The notes under the pieces are model-generated. The model saw only the letters and a list, made by a program, of their open reading frames with translations, did not search any database and was not told where the DNA came from. Positions 1 to 11,900 of a stretch of DNA of 64,000 bases are shown here, one piece after another. Origin of the DNA: Tillandsia leiboldiana (Eukaryota; Streptophyta; Magnoliopsida; Poales; Bromeliaceae); contig CM055077.1 of assembly GCA_029204045.2 (NCBI GenBank), positions 15,328,584 through 15,392,583 on the forward strand, written 5' to 3'. The translations under genes and the position numbers were made by a program. Position 1 is the stretch's first letter. Every line of letters starts with the position of its first letter.

Positions 1-330
1 AAAGACGGATATTCCTTGCTCATTATCAGACAATCACTTATTCACAAACCTCGTGTGGGGCTAATAGTTTTCATTTCCCATCTCATGGAAAACCCTTTTC
101 GCTCCGCTTAGCCCTATCCCCTTCTAGGGGTATTTTAGTGATAGGTTCTATAGGAACTGGACGATCCTATTTGGTCAAATACCTAGCGACAAACTCCTAT
201 GTTCCTTTCATTACGGTATTTCCGAACAAGTTCCTGGATGACAAGCCTAAAGGTTATCTTATTGATGATATCGATATTGATGATAGTGACGATATCGATA
301 TTGATGATAGTGACGATATTGATGTTCCTA
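1..330 (+). pseudogene. ycf2: Plastid ycf2 fragment in nuclear DNA (NUPT)
   Basis: The translation matches my memory of the central part of plastid Ycf2, the large plastid AAA-type protein. It includes the P-loop stretch GSIGTGRSYLVKYLATNSY and the acidic DDIDIDDSDD repeats just after it. Upstream, a second reading frame carries the preceding Ycf2 residues (ending FTNLVW). The two frames join if one extra G in the run at about 57-60 is removed, so the copy is frameshifted. Similarity ends near 325-330, inside the acidic repeat, and what follows is not Ycf2. A frameshifted partial copy next to a transposon indicates transfer of plastid DNA to the nucleus. The left end lies outside the window. 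Confidence 0.88.
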
Positions 331-708
331 CCTATTATCCGGATATACCTATTATCCGGATATACCCTATCAAATCGGTCTATAACAGAGTTCTCTTTTC
401 TTTCTTTTCTACTATTTGGGCAGCACATGTAGATCTATAGTTATGACATGCAAAAATTAGTGTGCTTCCAAATAAAGATAAAGAAGAAAGAACAAAGGAG
501 TAATTCCAGAAGCAAGTTGAACCAGTACATCTGCAATTAGGACAAATTGTTCTGTAATCTGTCAAAAATGAATAAGAATATATGCCAATAAGAACTGCCA
601 GAAAGTATCTGTAGATTGAAAGTACTATGCGCTTTTGCACATAACTATCTAAAATAGCCACCAGATTTCCTGCACTTTTGCTCATCATAGTGATCTTAAT
701 TTGTCAGT
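331..708. other. AT-rich leader between ycf2 fragment and transposase gene
   Basis: No coding signal is seen. The segment begins with a short duplicated stretch (two copies of TATTATCCGGATATACC near 335-366). It probably contains the 5' untranslated region of the downstream transposase gene. I searched it for the terminal inverted repeat expected at the left end of the MULE and did not find one. Confidence 0.4.
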
Positions 709-3535
709 ATGTCTGGTGAATGTGTTCCGTTTTATATTCATTGGGACGGAAACTTAGTCGTGAACAATAATATACCACAATACATTGGTGGCTATAAAGA
801 ACTGATCGGAATTCACCGCGACATCACATTTCGGGATTTTGAAGCAGAAATATACAAGGTCACTAATTATGATCGAGCGGAGTTCCGTCTACGCATAACA
901 GTTCGATGTCCAATGGGAGCTAATGAATGGGAATTACTTGACATATCAAGTGATCATGGGATTGTAGGCGTGATGAGTTTTTTCCCATTTCATGGTTGCC
1001 TCAAAGTATACGTAGAGAAGCAAGTGTTGACTACACGTCACCGTCCAACCTCTGTTTACCAAAGAGATCATGTCGATCTTGAACGAATTCGTACATCAAG
1101 GTATGAAAATTTAGGAATTTTCAATTTCAATCTTTGTCCTTTAATAGTATAGGTGCGGAAAATGGATAATTTACATTGTATAAGTCTTGCAGAGCGTCTG
1201 AAGTCCCATATGTGCCAGTGAGTACATCATTACCATATATTACTGTGGATCCATCTTTATTCGGTGGAGTTGATGAGCGGTAAGTGATTATATGATTTAA
1301 TTACATATATTATCTCAATAGATTCGAATAGTTAATCATAAATACCTTTGCAGATCAACTATACATCATAATCTATATGAGGGTCCATCATCTAGCAATC
1401 GACACGTCGCTGATGTAGAGTTGAGAAATATAAATGAAAATGAGGAAGTAATAGAAAGTGATAATGAGCAAATAAATAGCAGTGACGATGAGCATGTAAG
1501 TGAAACTGATATGAACTCAACAGATGATGATAGTGATGGTATCCCACAATCTATTGATGTTGGACATGATGGCGGTTTGAATTCTCTCGCATGCGCCATT
1601 CAAGATGAAGGGATTGAATGGATTGAAAATTCATTTGCAAACAACGATGATGTCGAGGATCCGGTAGAATTTGAAGAATTTGAAGATCACCGACAGTGTT
1701 TTTTACTGGGCAATGAAGTAATTCACCAAACCGTTGTTGATTAAAACATTTATCAAGGTCCTCCGAGTGATGATCAATGGAAAGATCGGGTATATTCTGA
1801 CAAGACGTCCTTGGTGAATGCTTTGGATCGATGGCACATTCTACATAATGTGCAACTGAGAGTTGTTAAATCAAACACAACTAGATATACTGTGAGATGT
1901 TTGGTCAATTCATGCCCATGGAGATTACATGCCTCTCGACCTAAAGGTTCAACACATTTTAAAGTAAAGACTTATGCGGGACCACATACATGCATGATTC
2001 CTATTTTGAATACAATGCATAGGAATTGTACATCTTCGTTTATATGTGAACATATACTACCCACAGTGAAGGCAAGGCTTGCTATGAGCCCTACAGAAGT
2101 TCAAACCAGAGTTCAGAGTGATTTTCATGTCACCATTTCATATAGCAAGGCTTGGCGGGCACGGAATAAAGCCTTGCAAATTATATACGGTAGTTGGGAG
2201 CAATCATATTGTGACCTTCCTCGATATTTCTCAATGTTAGAAACAACAAATCCCGAAACTATTACCAAGATTGAAACTATAAGTGTGACGAGTAATTCAA
2301 GAATGTTTGCACGCGCCTTCTGGGCTTTTGGACCCTCGATTCTTGGTTGGTCGTTTTGCCGGCCAATACTTAGTATCGATGCCACGCACTTGTATGGAAA
2401 ATATGGAGGCCATGCATTAATTGCCACAGGTGTTGATGGCAATGGTGGTTTGTACCCACTAGCATTCGCAATATGCGAGGGGGAGAATAGCTCGAGTTGG
2501 GAGTGGTTTTTAAATTGTCTACGGAGGTACATAACACGAGGTCGAGTTCTTACATTAATTTCTGATCGCTTTAAAGGACTTGCGAACCTTGTTGCACTTG
2601 TATTCCCACAATCAGAAGGACATGCTCATCGATGGTGTTTACGACACATGAAAGCTAATATGAATATTCATTTCAAAGCAAAACACCTACTTAAAAAATT
2701 TTATGCCATTGGGAGTGCCTCAGAAGAACGAGAATATAACATATTAAAGGATGAATTGAGAGCAATGGATGAGGATGCTTGGCAATGGGTTGACAGACTT
2801 CATGCCGATAGGACATATTGGGCTAAGGCTTTTGATGGTGGTCGACGATTCGGCATTATGACTACCAACCGTTCTGAAAGTTTAAATGGAGTCTTGAGGG
2901 GAGTTCGTGGCTTACCAATTACCGCTTTTGTAATGGCAACATTACATCGAGTGGTTGAGTACTTTCTAACTCATCGTCAAGAGGGAGCAGCAATGTTAAC
3001 TCCATTTGTATCGGATGTGGATAAAACTATTAATAGCCGAATGTTAGTGGCTAGAACACATACAGTTAGGCGATATGGATATCAAGAATTTGAAGTTCTA
3101 ACTGGAAGGGATTTGCAATACCAAGTCATTATCAATGGAGCAAATTCTACATGTTCATGTTTGTGTTTGCAACTAACAGGAATACCTTGTTCACATATAT
3201 TAGCTTGTTGTAGTTCGTCAAACATGAACATAGATTATTATAGTCTATGCTCCCATTGGTATACTACTGATTCCTTTCGAGATACATACTCACTACAGTT
3301 CCATCCGGTCCCCGATCGGCGTTATTGGGTTGAGTCATATGACACACCTTTACTTCCACCACACGCGCGAAGAAAGAAAGGACGACCCAAATCTACGCGC
3401 ATTCGCAATATTATGGATGAAGGCGCGGGAAGTAGTAGGAGCAAGTGTAGTATGTGTAAACAACCCGGCCATTATAAAAGCACATGTCCTGAAAATCAAC
3501 AAAGAAGGACCGGAAGACGTCGTCGTTTAGGTTGA
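709..3535 (+). pseudogene. mudrA-like MULE transposase, three exons, one in-frame stop
   Basis: Proposed exons are 709-1100, 1193-1279 and 1354-3535, with GT-AG borders and compatible phases, giving 887 codons. The N-terminal part has the WDG and fold pattern of MuDR N-terminal domains, then an acidic linker (about residues 170-285). A DNA-binding region near residues 310-400 is followed by the MULE transposase domain with LSIDATHLYGKYGG (catalytic Asp near residue 502) and SDRFKGL (second Asp near 564). A SWIM zinc finger (CSCLCLQLTGIPCSH, near 760) and a C-terminal CCHC knuckle (CSMCKQPGHYKSTC, near 860) complete the family architecture. The frame is open throughout except for one TAA at 1742-1744 (codon 290). 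No plausible intron removes it, since only tens of bases could be excised. The element may therefore be inactive, or the stop may be an error or allelic. Translation could restart near 1811 but would lose the N-terminus. Confidence 0.9.
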
Positions 3536-3632
3536 TTAGTTTCATATCTTGTTTGTTGTCGATTATTTTAATTAAATTACAATACTTCACGCATATTATA
3601 ATTTGTTTATTTATTTATTCGTATTATTACAG

Positions 3633-5810
3633 ATGGACGATCACGAGGAGGCAGGACCGATTGATGGATCTGTATTGACAGATCAGACTCACCACAGATG
3701 TACTTGCATTCGAGATGAGGTTATACATAACTCTTTTTTAAATTAACTTTTTTATTTCTTTGAAATTTCATGTACTAATATTATGTGAATTTTATATTAT
3801 TGCAGGATTATTCTCCAGTTGAATTTGTGGAGCATAGTCGCACACTGAACCGCTGGCAGATGGAGCATCCTGCAGTATTGGAGCTACTGCGACGTGCAGG
3901 ATTCTATTATGTATCACGGTTGAGGCGCGTCATGCTCGATCAGGCTTTGTTAGGATCCTTAGTGGAGCGGTGGCGGAGGGAGACGCAGTCCTTTCACTTG
4001 AAACATGGAGAGATGAGAGTCACATTGATGGATGTGGCTGTCATTACTGGACTCCGCATTGATGGGGGGGCGGTGACCGGACTAGGCTCGTATCAGTGGG
4101 GGGCGCTATGTGAGCTCTTGCTTGGGGTGCCTCCTGCAAATATCAGAGGCGGAGAGATCAGAGTTGAATGGTTGTATCAGCAGTTTCACGACATCCCCGT
4201 AGATGCACATCCCGCAGTGATAGAGGCTACAGCTAGAGCGTATATTCTGTTTCAGATAGGTTGTAGCCTAATGCCAAACCCAAGCAGAACTAGAGTACAT
4301 TTACGGTGGTTGCCTCTATTAGAGGATTTTGATGCTTGTGGTGCCTTGGCATGGGGTGCGGCGACGCTAGCTCATCTCTATCGAGCATTAGCAAATGCTT
4401 GCATGAGGGGGAAAGCGGTGTGTTGTTGTTTTGCCACATTACTTCAGGTACATTCCTTTACTAGTAATTTCATTCATGAAATTCATTTATTATTTCTAAG
4501 TAGCTTAATATGTAGATTTGGGCATGGGATCATCTGCACATTGGACGACCTGTGATAGTCGGACCGCAGTTTGATCTTATTGATCTGCCACTAGGTTGCA
4601 GGTATGTATTAAATTTTAAGGTTTCTGTGTTTTATATTATCATTACTAATATATTATATGTGAAACAGGTGGAATAATAGGTTAGCTTTTCGAGACAATG
4701 TCAGGACGGCCGACATTGAGTTTTATCGCGATCAGCTTGATTGCCAGTTGGAGTCTCAGGTACATGAGTTAATTATCATAAATTTTTATTCACATAATTT
4801 TTTTTTTTATACAAGTTACTAATCATTTACTTTTCACAATAGATTATATGGAGTCCATATACAGATGATATACTAGGGTCACTTTCACCTTTTTGTCTAC
4901 TGGGGTCTCCGGTATGGCGATCACGGACGACCCTAGTATGCTTTCATATTATTGAGCTACATCTTCCGGATCGGGTACTTCGTCATTTTGGATTTCGACA
5001 GCATATACCCGACGCAGTACATGCTCTACCTCGCATCACTTCACAAGGTAGACCGGATGAGAACTGGGCGGCATTTCATGCCATACATATTCAGGATTGG
5101 GACAATCGACTGCAGCATATAGTAGAGGTGGACCCCCATGTAGATCCCGATTATATACGCGCCGCTTCTATCTACATGCAGTGGTATTGGAGTATCACCA
5201 GGCGGTGGATATCTACTCCAGCACAGCGTCCCCCCCTTGCATATGAGCCCCATGGACATCGCGAGAGATTTTTGGTATGATATACTAATTAATTTCATTT
5301 ACTAATTAATTTCATTTCCAATATATAATTATTGTGATACTGTTTTCATTTCAGGTCGATCTCCTTCAACAAACAGAATATACGATCAGAAGTGTACTAC
5401 CCCAGCTTTCACATATTGGAGCACCTTTCGACATTCTAACAGGTGGTGCTGCTAAGGTGGAGGAAGGTTTACTGACTTTACAGACAATACCATATACTAC
5501 ACCACGCCCAGCGGATCATGGTGGAGCATCGACGTCGGGGCATGCACCATCACCTAGTCCATCGGGGACACAGCCAGCATACCATGGTGGAGCATCGACG
5601 TCGGGGCATGAACCATCAGATATTACGCCACCATCGGGGTACGTACCACTTGGTCGTCGTCAACGAGGACCTGATCTTTTTTATTTTAGGCGAGCACGGC
5701 ACCGACAGTCCTCCCAGACTGATCAGCCATCATCTTCAGGTCCTTCACAGCCAGAGGGCACGGCTATTTCACGGTTGGACCAATTGGACCGTATAGAGCC
5801 TTTTGATTAG
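3633..5810 (+). CDS. Plant mobile domain (PMD, MAIN-like) protein carried by the MULE
   Basis: Six exons can be read with consistent GT-AG borders and phases: 3633-3719, 3806-4447, 4516-4601, 4669-4759, 4843-5274 and 5355-5810, giving about 597 residues with no internal stop. The core has the hallmarks of the plant mobile domain (aminotransferase-like PMD family): HPAVLELLRRAGFYYVSRLR, a W-rich helix, FHLKHGEMRVTLMDVAVITG and later RWNNRLAFRDNVR. The last exon is low complexity, with a duplicated HGGASTSGH motif. Host relatives MAIN and MAIL1 act in gene silencing and genome stability; the role of transposon-borne PMD proteins is not settled. The ATG at 3633 lies immediately after an AG, so an upstream leader intron is possible. 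The gene starts 97 bases after the transposase stop in the same direction. An intact reading frame next to a broken transposase is notable. Confidence 0.82.
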
Positions 5811-5849
5811 TTTATATTGTTATATATTGTTACATTTCTATTATTTTGT

Positions 5850-6120
5850 TGTGATGAGCTGTGTTGTTGTGTTGTTGTGTTGTGCGATGTGATGTGATAT
5901 GATGTGTTGTTGTGATGCTGTGTTGTGCGATGTTCTACGATGTGATGTGATGTGATGTGATGTGATGTGATGTGATGTGATGAAACGTGTTGTGATGTGA
6001 TGTGAAGTGCTATTGTGTTGTTGTGATGTTGTGCGATGTTCTGCGATGTGATGTAATGTGTTGTGATTGGGTTGTGCTTTGTTATGCTTTATTGTATTAT
6101 TGTGTTGTTGTGTTGTGTTC
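5850..6120. repeat. TGTGATG-type degenerate microsatellite
   Basis: Repeats built from TGATG, TGTTG and TGTGATG units run directly 3' of the PMD gene. The long minus-strand reading frame here (5841-6179) is a by-product of the repeat. From 6121 to 6665 the sequence is AT-rich with no gene recognised. Confidence 0.9.
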
Positions 6121-6665
6121 GTAATCATGTATTTTGCTTTTTCTTTGAAATGTTGAAACTTACTGTAATAATTGTTCAATGTAATATTTATAATTCCTCT
6201 TATTCATTCCTTTCTTTTTTTAAAAAAAATGCTCACTATGTATATGCTTTTCATTTATTATTTGTTTAAAGCTTTGGTGATTGTGAAGAGATTGTTTACT
6301 TAATTTTTTGATGAGCTCTTGAATGATTGTCCACCTTTTAGCATAATTACTGTTCTTGTTTTCAAAATTGTTGCTTTTAAATTTTCAAGATCCTGATGAA
6401 ATAGAATATTAGACACTGCATTTGATCTTCGTTTTGCACTAGTTAAACACAAAGATTCATTGTTAGCTTTTAAAAGAAAAAAATCCACCAGTATTCTACA
6501 TCGAGCATTGACTCCCCAGGTATTTACAGAAAAAATTAAAAATTCTTGCATCATGTGTATTTTATATTTACAGTGTGGTTCGGGTGGTTTCAGACTTTGG
6601 CGGAAGCTCCCGGGGCGAAAAGTGAGTTCGCGGCGCAAGAATTGAGCACCCTGGTATGCAGTGAA

Positions 6666-6832
6666 GAACACGCAGGGTCAACCTGCGTGTTTAGAACACG
6701 CAGGTAGAACCTGCGTGTTTAGAACACGCAGGCTGAGCCTGCGTGTTCTAAACACGCAGGCCCAACCTGCGTGTTCTAAACACGCAGGTTGACCCTGCGT
6801 GTTTAGAACACGCAGGTAGAGCCTGCGTGTTT
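6666..6832. repeat. Six tandem 28-bp palindromes in MULE terminal region
   Basis: Six consecutive units each have the form AACACGCAGG, 4-6 variable bases, CCTGCGTGTT, so every unit is a near-perfect palindrome that could form a hairpin. The same units occur in both terminal inverted repeats of the non-autonomous MULE at 26406-27527. Subterminal motif arrays in MULE ends are commonly transposase-binding sites; that role is inferred here. Confidence 0.92.
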
Positions 6833-6999
6833 CACTAAAACAGACCGCCCACACCCGCGGCTGTGGCTCGCTGACGTGGCGGACCGGGCTGACGTGGCGC
6901 GCTGACGTGGCAAGAAGAGGGCCATTTTTGCAAATTTAAATTTTGCAGGGCCATTTTTAAAAATTTAAATTTTGATAGGGTCATTTTCAAAAAAAGCCC
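6833..6999. repeat. MULE right-terminal repeat
   Basis: Contains three GCTGACGTGGC-type motifs (6870-6915) and then an AT-rich terminus made of three related lines, each with a GGGCCATTTTT or GGGTCATTTTC block, ending AAAAAAAGCCC at 6999. The order and spacing match the right end of the element at 26406-27527. The next nine bases, GCAATATTA, would be the target duplication; no second copy was found on the left. Confidence 0.8.
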
Positions 7000-7883
7000 G
7001 CAATATTAAGGTGGTCGTACTCTGCACTATATATTATGCATAGCTTCCAAAGTTTCTTTGTTCTTGTTTTTTTTTTTTTATTGTAGAGAGGACCAAGGAA
7101 AAGAAGAAAATATACATTAAATTCAAAATTTATAATCAAGTAAAAGAAGAAGTAGAAGAAAATAAATGGAAGAAGTAGAAGAAGAAACAGTAATAGCAAA
7201 AGAAGAAGTAAAAGAAGTAGAAGAAGATAAATGGAAGAAGTGCCTTAAAATAAGCAATAAAAGTATTTATATTGATTCCCAATTCCTATAATTAATAAAA
7301 GGAGATAAATCAACAAGGAAAAAAATAAAACTTCAAGGTTTTATACCCAATTTCCATGCTAAAACTAGACCAAAATAAAGTAATTACTAATTTCAAAGTA
7401 AAGTATTAAAATTAGTTTAAATTTGAACTTGAGAGGCTCGGCTCGGCTCGGATCTCTCATATGAAGCATGCACTGTGTACAAAACACCAACATGTCTATT
7501 ACATTAAATTCAAGATCTATAATCAAGTAAAAGAAAAGTAGAAGAAGAGGGGAGATAAAATGCTACAACTGAGGGGAAGAAGGAACGGCGCGGAGAAGAG
7601 ATGAGAGGAATGCCGAGGGGAGGGGACATCGCACATCGGAGGGGAGGGGAGAGAACTTGTTCACTTGGTTGTGAACCGGTTTGGTTTTAAAAAAAAAAAT
7701 TAAAAAATATATAAGAAATTATCGGTTCAGTTCAATACAAAATATATAACAAAATACCAATTCGGTTCAACACCTAATATATATCAAAGTATTGAGCCAG
7801 TTCGGTTTAATGGTTTGTTCAGTAAGTAGGCTGCTTCAGTTGGTTCTGTTCAATGTAAGTGAAGAAATTCACTTCAAAGTAGG
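7000..7883. other. AT-rich intergenic DNA with dispersed repeats
   Basis: No gene is recognised. Bases 7010-7060 and 7445-7485 recur in inverted orientation at 18190-18240 and 18315-18350. Bases 7520-7640 (purine-rich GAAGAAGGAACGGCGCGGAG) and 7660-7860 (AACCGGTTTGGTT and GGTTCAACAC units) belong to a dispersed repeat that returns at 25430-25860 and 26200-28030. Bases 7879-7883 (GTAGG) are the target duplication of the following retrotransposon. Confidence 0.7.
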
Positions 7884-8426
7884 TGTTGAGACCAGAATTT
7901 TCGCCAGGGAATGACATGTGGCGTTTATCATCGGCTAAAGGTATCAGCCGATTGGGGTCTGAGTCAACAAAGAGAGACTTGCGTCTCGATTGAGACCGGT
8001 CTCGGTCGCGGAAGAGAAAAGCTCGCAACGCATGCCATCAGCCAAAGACATCAGCCGATGAATGAAGAGGGATCTGAATCCTGATCCAGGCCGATCTTAG
8101 TCGCGTCTGAATGTGGCACGCGACATAGGCCATCAACTAAAAACATCAGCCGATAGGAGAAGCAGCCGATGCAAGGACTATCACATTATCTAAGGACGAT
8201 TACAGATAAAGGAAGGTATCCGACCACCCCGATCAGACGACTAAGCAGGCGGAGTCGAAATCAACCTTCGGTTGATCAAGCCGAAGAATGAAAGACCCAC
8301 GTCTTGTTTCAGACCAGTCTTAGGCGTGTAACATCGGCTGAAGGCGCCAGGAGAATCAGCCGACAAGGGAAGCGGTCGATAGGGGGAATATCATCTTATC
8401 CAGGACAGTCTCTCGGCCGCAGAAAG

Positions 8427-8844
8427 CTAGGATTTAAGTATCCATCGGCACGGGCCGTATCCACCGTGTCGTACCGTGCCAACAAGATACCGGCACGATA
8501 CAACTCCCGTGCCGATGGCACAGTTCAAAACCCTTTTTTCTTAAATTTACTAAGAAAAAAGATACCGGCACGATACAACTCCCGTGCCGATGGCACAGTT
8601 CAAAACCCTTTTTTCTTAAATTTACTAAGTAATTTTCTCAATAAAGTTCAAAATATTTGATAGAGATATATAATAAGTAATTAAAAAATTTTGTTGCTAA
8701 AAAAAATAAATATTTCATGCCATTATGTGTCGCACGTATGTATTTTTTGTGGCTGACACTCATCGGCACGGTTCGGCACGCACCGTGCCGTACCATGCCG
8801 CCATGTTTTCGGCACGACCCCGTGCCACGTCACTTAAATCCTTG
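8427..8844. mobile_element. hAT-like MITE with 8-bp target duplication
   Basis: Perfect 8-bp direct repeats GCAGAAAG flank the insertion (8419-8426 and 8845-8852), and the 3' LTR shows the empty site. Termini are CTAGGATTTAAGT and, on the other strand, CAAGGATTTAAGT, a 13-bp inverted repeat with one mismatch. An 8-bp duplication is typical of hAT elements. The interior has GGCACGG and CCGTGCC inverted motifs and a tandem duplication of about 72 bp (about 8485-8630). No coding capacity. Confidence 0.9.
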
Positions 8845-8991
8845 GCAGAAAGACACCAGACCGCCTCAGTCAAGCGACGGAGGAGGAAAAGTCAAGGTCA
8901 ATCCTCAGCTGCTCGAAACTGCAGAAGAAAAGATCTTGAACGAAAGGAGTGCGGGATTTGGGCGCGAATCTCGCAGTTGACCCGGAACGGC

Positions 8992-11900
8992 TGTGGTGTC
9001 CCGGTTTTTCTGTACGACCTGTCTGGGTGGTCGGCGGTGAGAAAACACCTATTATCGGTGTATCGAGCCCGTTGTACGTCAAACGGATGCAAAAAACGAA
9101 CTCAACGCGCGAAAACATTGAAAATCGGCTATTTTCGGGCGAAACGGGCCAAACGGGCCGATTTCTAGGGTGGGCCGATCCACGGCCCACTTGGCGTGCA
9201 CCGGGAGCAGCCAACGGAGCAAAGTGCCACATGGCGCGCGCGGATTGGCGGGTCAACGCACGCGCGTCTAGCGCCGGACGCGGCGCACGGTGGACCCCGC
9301 CGGGCCACGTGTCCACGTGTCGCCCGCCCATTGGCGGGCGAAGCAACCCGGCTGGGCCGCCATGAACCGCGGCCCACGGTTCCCGCCGTGGACCGCTGTG
9401 ACGCCCCACTTCCCAGGGAGTCACCCATCCTAGAACTACTCTAGCTCTAGCACGCTTAACTCTCATGTTCCTCTTGGATTTTGCTACCATCCAAAATGCT
9501 ATAGCCGGGTTAGAGATTTAGTCCTATTATATCATTTATATATAGGACTAATCCAAATTCCGGGGGTGTCACATTCTTCCCCCCTTTAAGCCCTGACGTC
9601 CACGTCAGGCTCAAGCACACTCACAAGCACCAGGCGATGTGAGACTCGTCTCGCTAGCCTTAGCCGACCTTGTGAGGAGCTGCACTCCACTCACAACGGT
9701 CATTAGCCGGGGAGCCTCGCTCTACCCGCTATATAACCCTGGCTCAGCCGAGACTCATCTCACATTTCCGGATGGTGAATGGCTCTGATACCAACTGTAA
9801 CGCCCCACTTCCCAGGGAGTCACCCATCCTAGAACTACTCTAGCTCTAGCACGCTTAACTCTCATGTTCCTCTTGGATTTTGCTACCATCCAAAATGCTA
9901 TAGCCGGGTTAGAGATTTAGTCCTATTATATCATTTATATATAGGACTAATCCAAATTCCGGGGGTGTCACAACCGCGCTGCCACGCGGCGCGCCGCGAT
10001 GGGCAGGCGCTTATGCGCAGGGCGCGCGGAGCGCGGACGGGACACGTGGCGCGTTGTGGACGATTCGGGCACGCACAGTGTTGGGCCAGGCCGGATTCGG
10101 GCGCCCGATTTCGGGCGCCCGATTTCGGGTGCCCGATTCTTGCGCTCGAATCCGAGACCTTCCTTTTGGTGGGCTTGGGCTATAAATAGTCCCTTTAGGC
10201 TTTTTTTTTGAGCTTTTTCTCTGCGATTTCCAGCCCATTTTCGACATGGGAGTTTCACCTCGAGTCTTCTTCGACTTTTGGGATCCCAGAGATTTTTAGG
10301 AGTCGTGCCATCTGTGTTCTTCTCGACATCGCGAGCTTCGACGCGCCTTTGATACCGAGCTTTTTCCGTCGACGCTTCTTCCGCGAGCTCCCCAGGACTG
10401 CCGGAAGGGAATTTTTGGCCGATTTTCACGGCATCAGTTTCACGAGAGGTAGATCTTCGTTTTTCGTGTTTTCTGCTCCTCTCAGTTTTGGGTTTTTATT
10501 GGGGTTTCTGGAACATTTTTGAACCCCTTTCTTGCTGGTGATTTTCTTGGACAGCGAAGCATTGTCGGATTTTTATCTTGGTGCTCGGTTATCGGATTTC
10601 GACCTGTGAGGACTCGATCGACATCTACGCTTCGCGAGAATCGCAGCCGTATTTTTATTGGAATTTTTGGAGATCATCTCGCAGGTGATAATTAGGCTTC
10701 TTTCGGACTGATCCTTCTGCAGATTTGCGATCGTGGGGATTTTTGCTTACCGCGATGTTTGGACTGTATCTTTGTACCCAGGAGGTGTTTTTAGGTGTTT
10801 TTGGGCTCATTGGAATCGTAGGAATCTGAGGATTATCCCCGTTCACTTTCAGCCCATTTGGACCTTAGATCGACGCGCACTTCCAGGTGGGTTACTTCGT
10901 TTCCAAAACCGGTGGACGATTCTCTAATTCTATATGTGTTAGTGAGCATGCATATTGTGAGCGATGATAGGACGCATGTTTGTGTGAGATAATATTTTCG
11001 GGTGTTGTTATTATGATCATGTTGATTATTGCTTCCTATTTGTATTAAATTAAAAGCTATCATTGGAACTTGACCTAGCACCCTGTCATATGTTGCATGT
11101 TTAACCAGACAAGTAGAAAACTCCAACTTGGGCTAGTTTATTTATGCTTTAGACACTCCCATACATTTATTCTCTCACCTAGACTTAGAGTGTTCCTCGC
11201 CCGAGTAGTGGGCCGGGTGGTCGGATTGTTGAGGGATGCATGTTACACTCGTGTCCGGGGGCCGAGTGGAGTCTGGTAGCTGTGTTTAGATCAGTACTAG
11301 TCTTGGGAGCCGTCTGAGTCGACGGTGGGTCCCGGCTGTTGAGGATTTTCAGCCAGTGAGTGAGAGATGTGTTGTTGGTTACTGTTGATCTAGTTGATCG
11401 TGGATTTGGACTATAGCCTGCATGAGCCACATTAAGCTCGACAGAGATGCGCGGATACTTTTCTCGGTGGGGTCGTGCCCCTCGAGTGCCGCTCCGGAGC
11501 TAGACATGTTACTTTGCTATCGCGAGTTGTCGACGCAGTCCTTCTGGCTATGCCCTTTTTGGGCAGTCACGGACGCCCTACGTAAGTCCAGTCCTCCGTG
11601 GATGTAATGGCAGTAGGTGGGCGCAGGTTTGACTGGACCCTATGTGGCAGTCAGTGTAGATTGGGTGATTGTATTTTTGAGATATAGTAGATGCATCATA
11701 TTTCATCTGTATCACCCCTTGAGCATTTAGATAGAGACATAGTAGCTGTAGAGTTATCTCCATCCTTTCCCTTTCAGTACTGCATTTGTTACTTTATGCC
11801 TCTAGTAGACTTAGTGGGCAGACCGTCGGGCTTGGTGGCGGTACCCACTGAGAACTACGTGACGGTGTAGTTCTCACACCCATGGTTGGTGACTTTTTCC

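Larger units (their letters stand above)
331..6999 (+). mobile_element. Mutator-like element (MULE) with transposase and PMD genes; left end unresolved
   Basis: Two co-oriented genes, a mudrA-type transposase (709-3535) and a plant mobile domain gene (3633-5810), are followed by palindromic subrepeats (6666-6832) and an AT-rich end. The right boundary is placed at 6999, where the sequence ends in a run of A followed by GCCC. This matches the right end of the complete non-autonomous MULE at 26406-27527. The left terminal repeat was not found, so the element either begins before the window or lost its left end where the ycf2 fragment lies. The start given is only the end of the ycf2 match. PMD genes carried by MuDR-type and gypsy-type elements are an established observation in plants. 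Confidence 0.75.

Noticed and set aside
1742..1744. A short intron that would remove the in-frame stop in the transposase gene
   Set aside because: The only GT and AG pairs around the stop would give an intron of a few tens of bases, below the usual plant minimum, and the surrounding frame looks coding.
6666..6832. CRISPR-like array of regularly spaced palindromic repeats
   Set aside because: The window is plant nuclear DNA, the spacers are 4-6 bases, and the same units lie in MULE ends; it is a subterminal repeat array.
8870..9490. 206-residue minus-strand open frame
   Set aside because: It crosses the boundary between two nested elements and the start of a TRIM, so it cannot be one gene.
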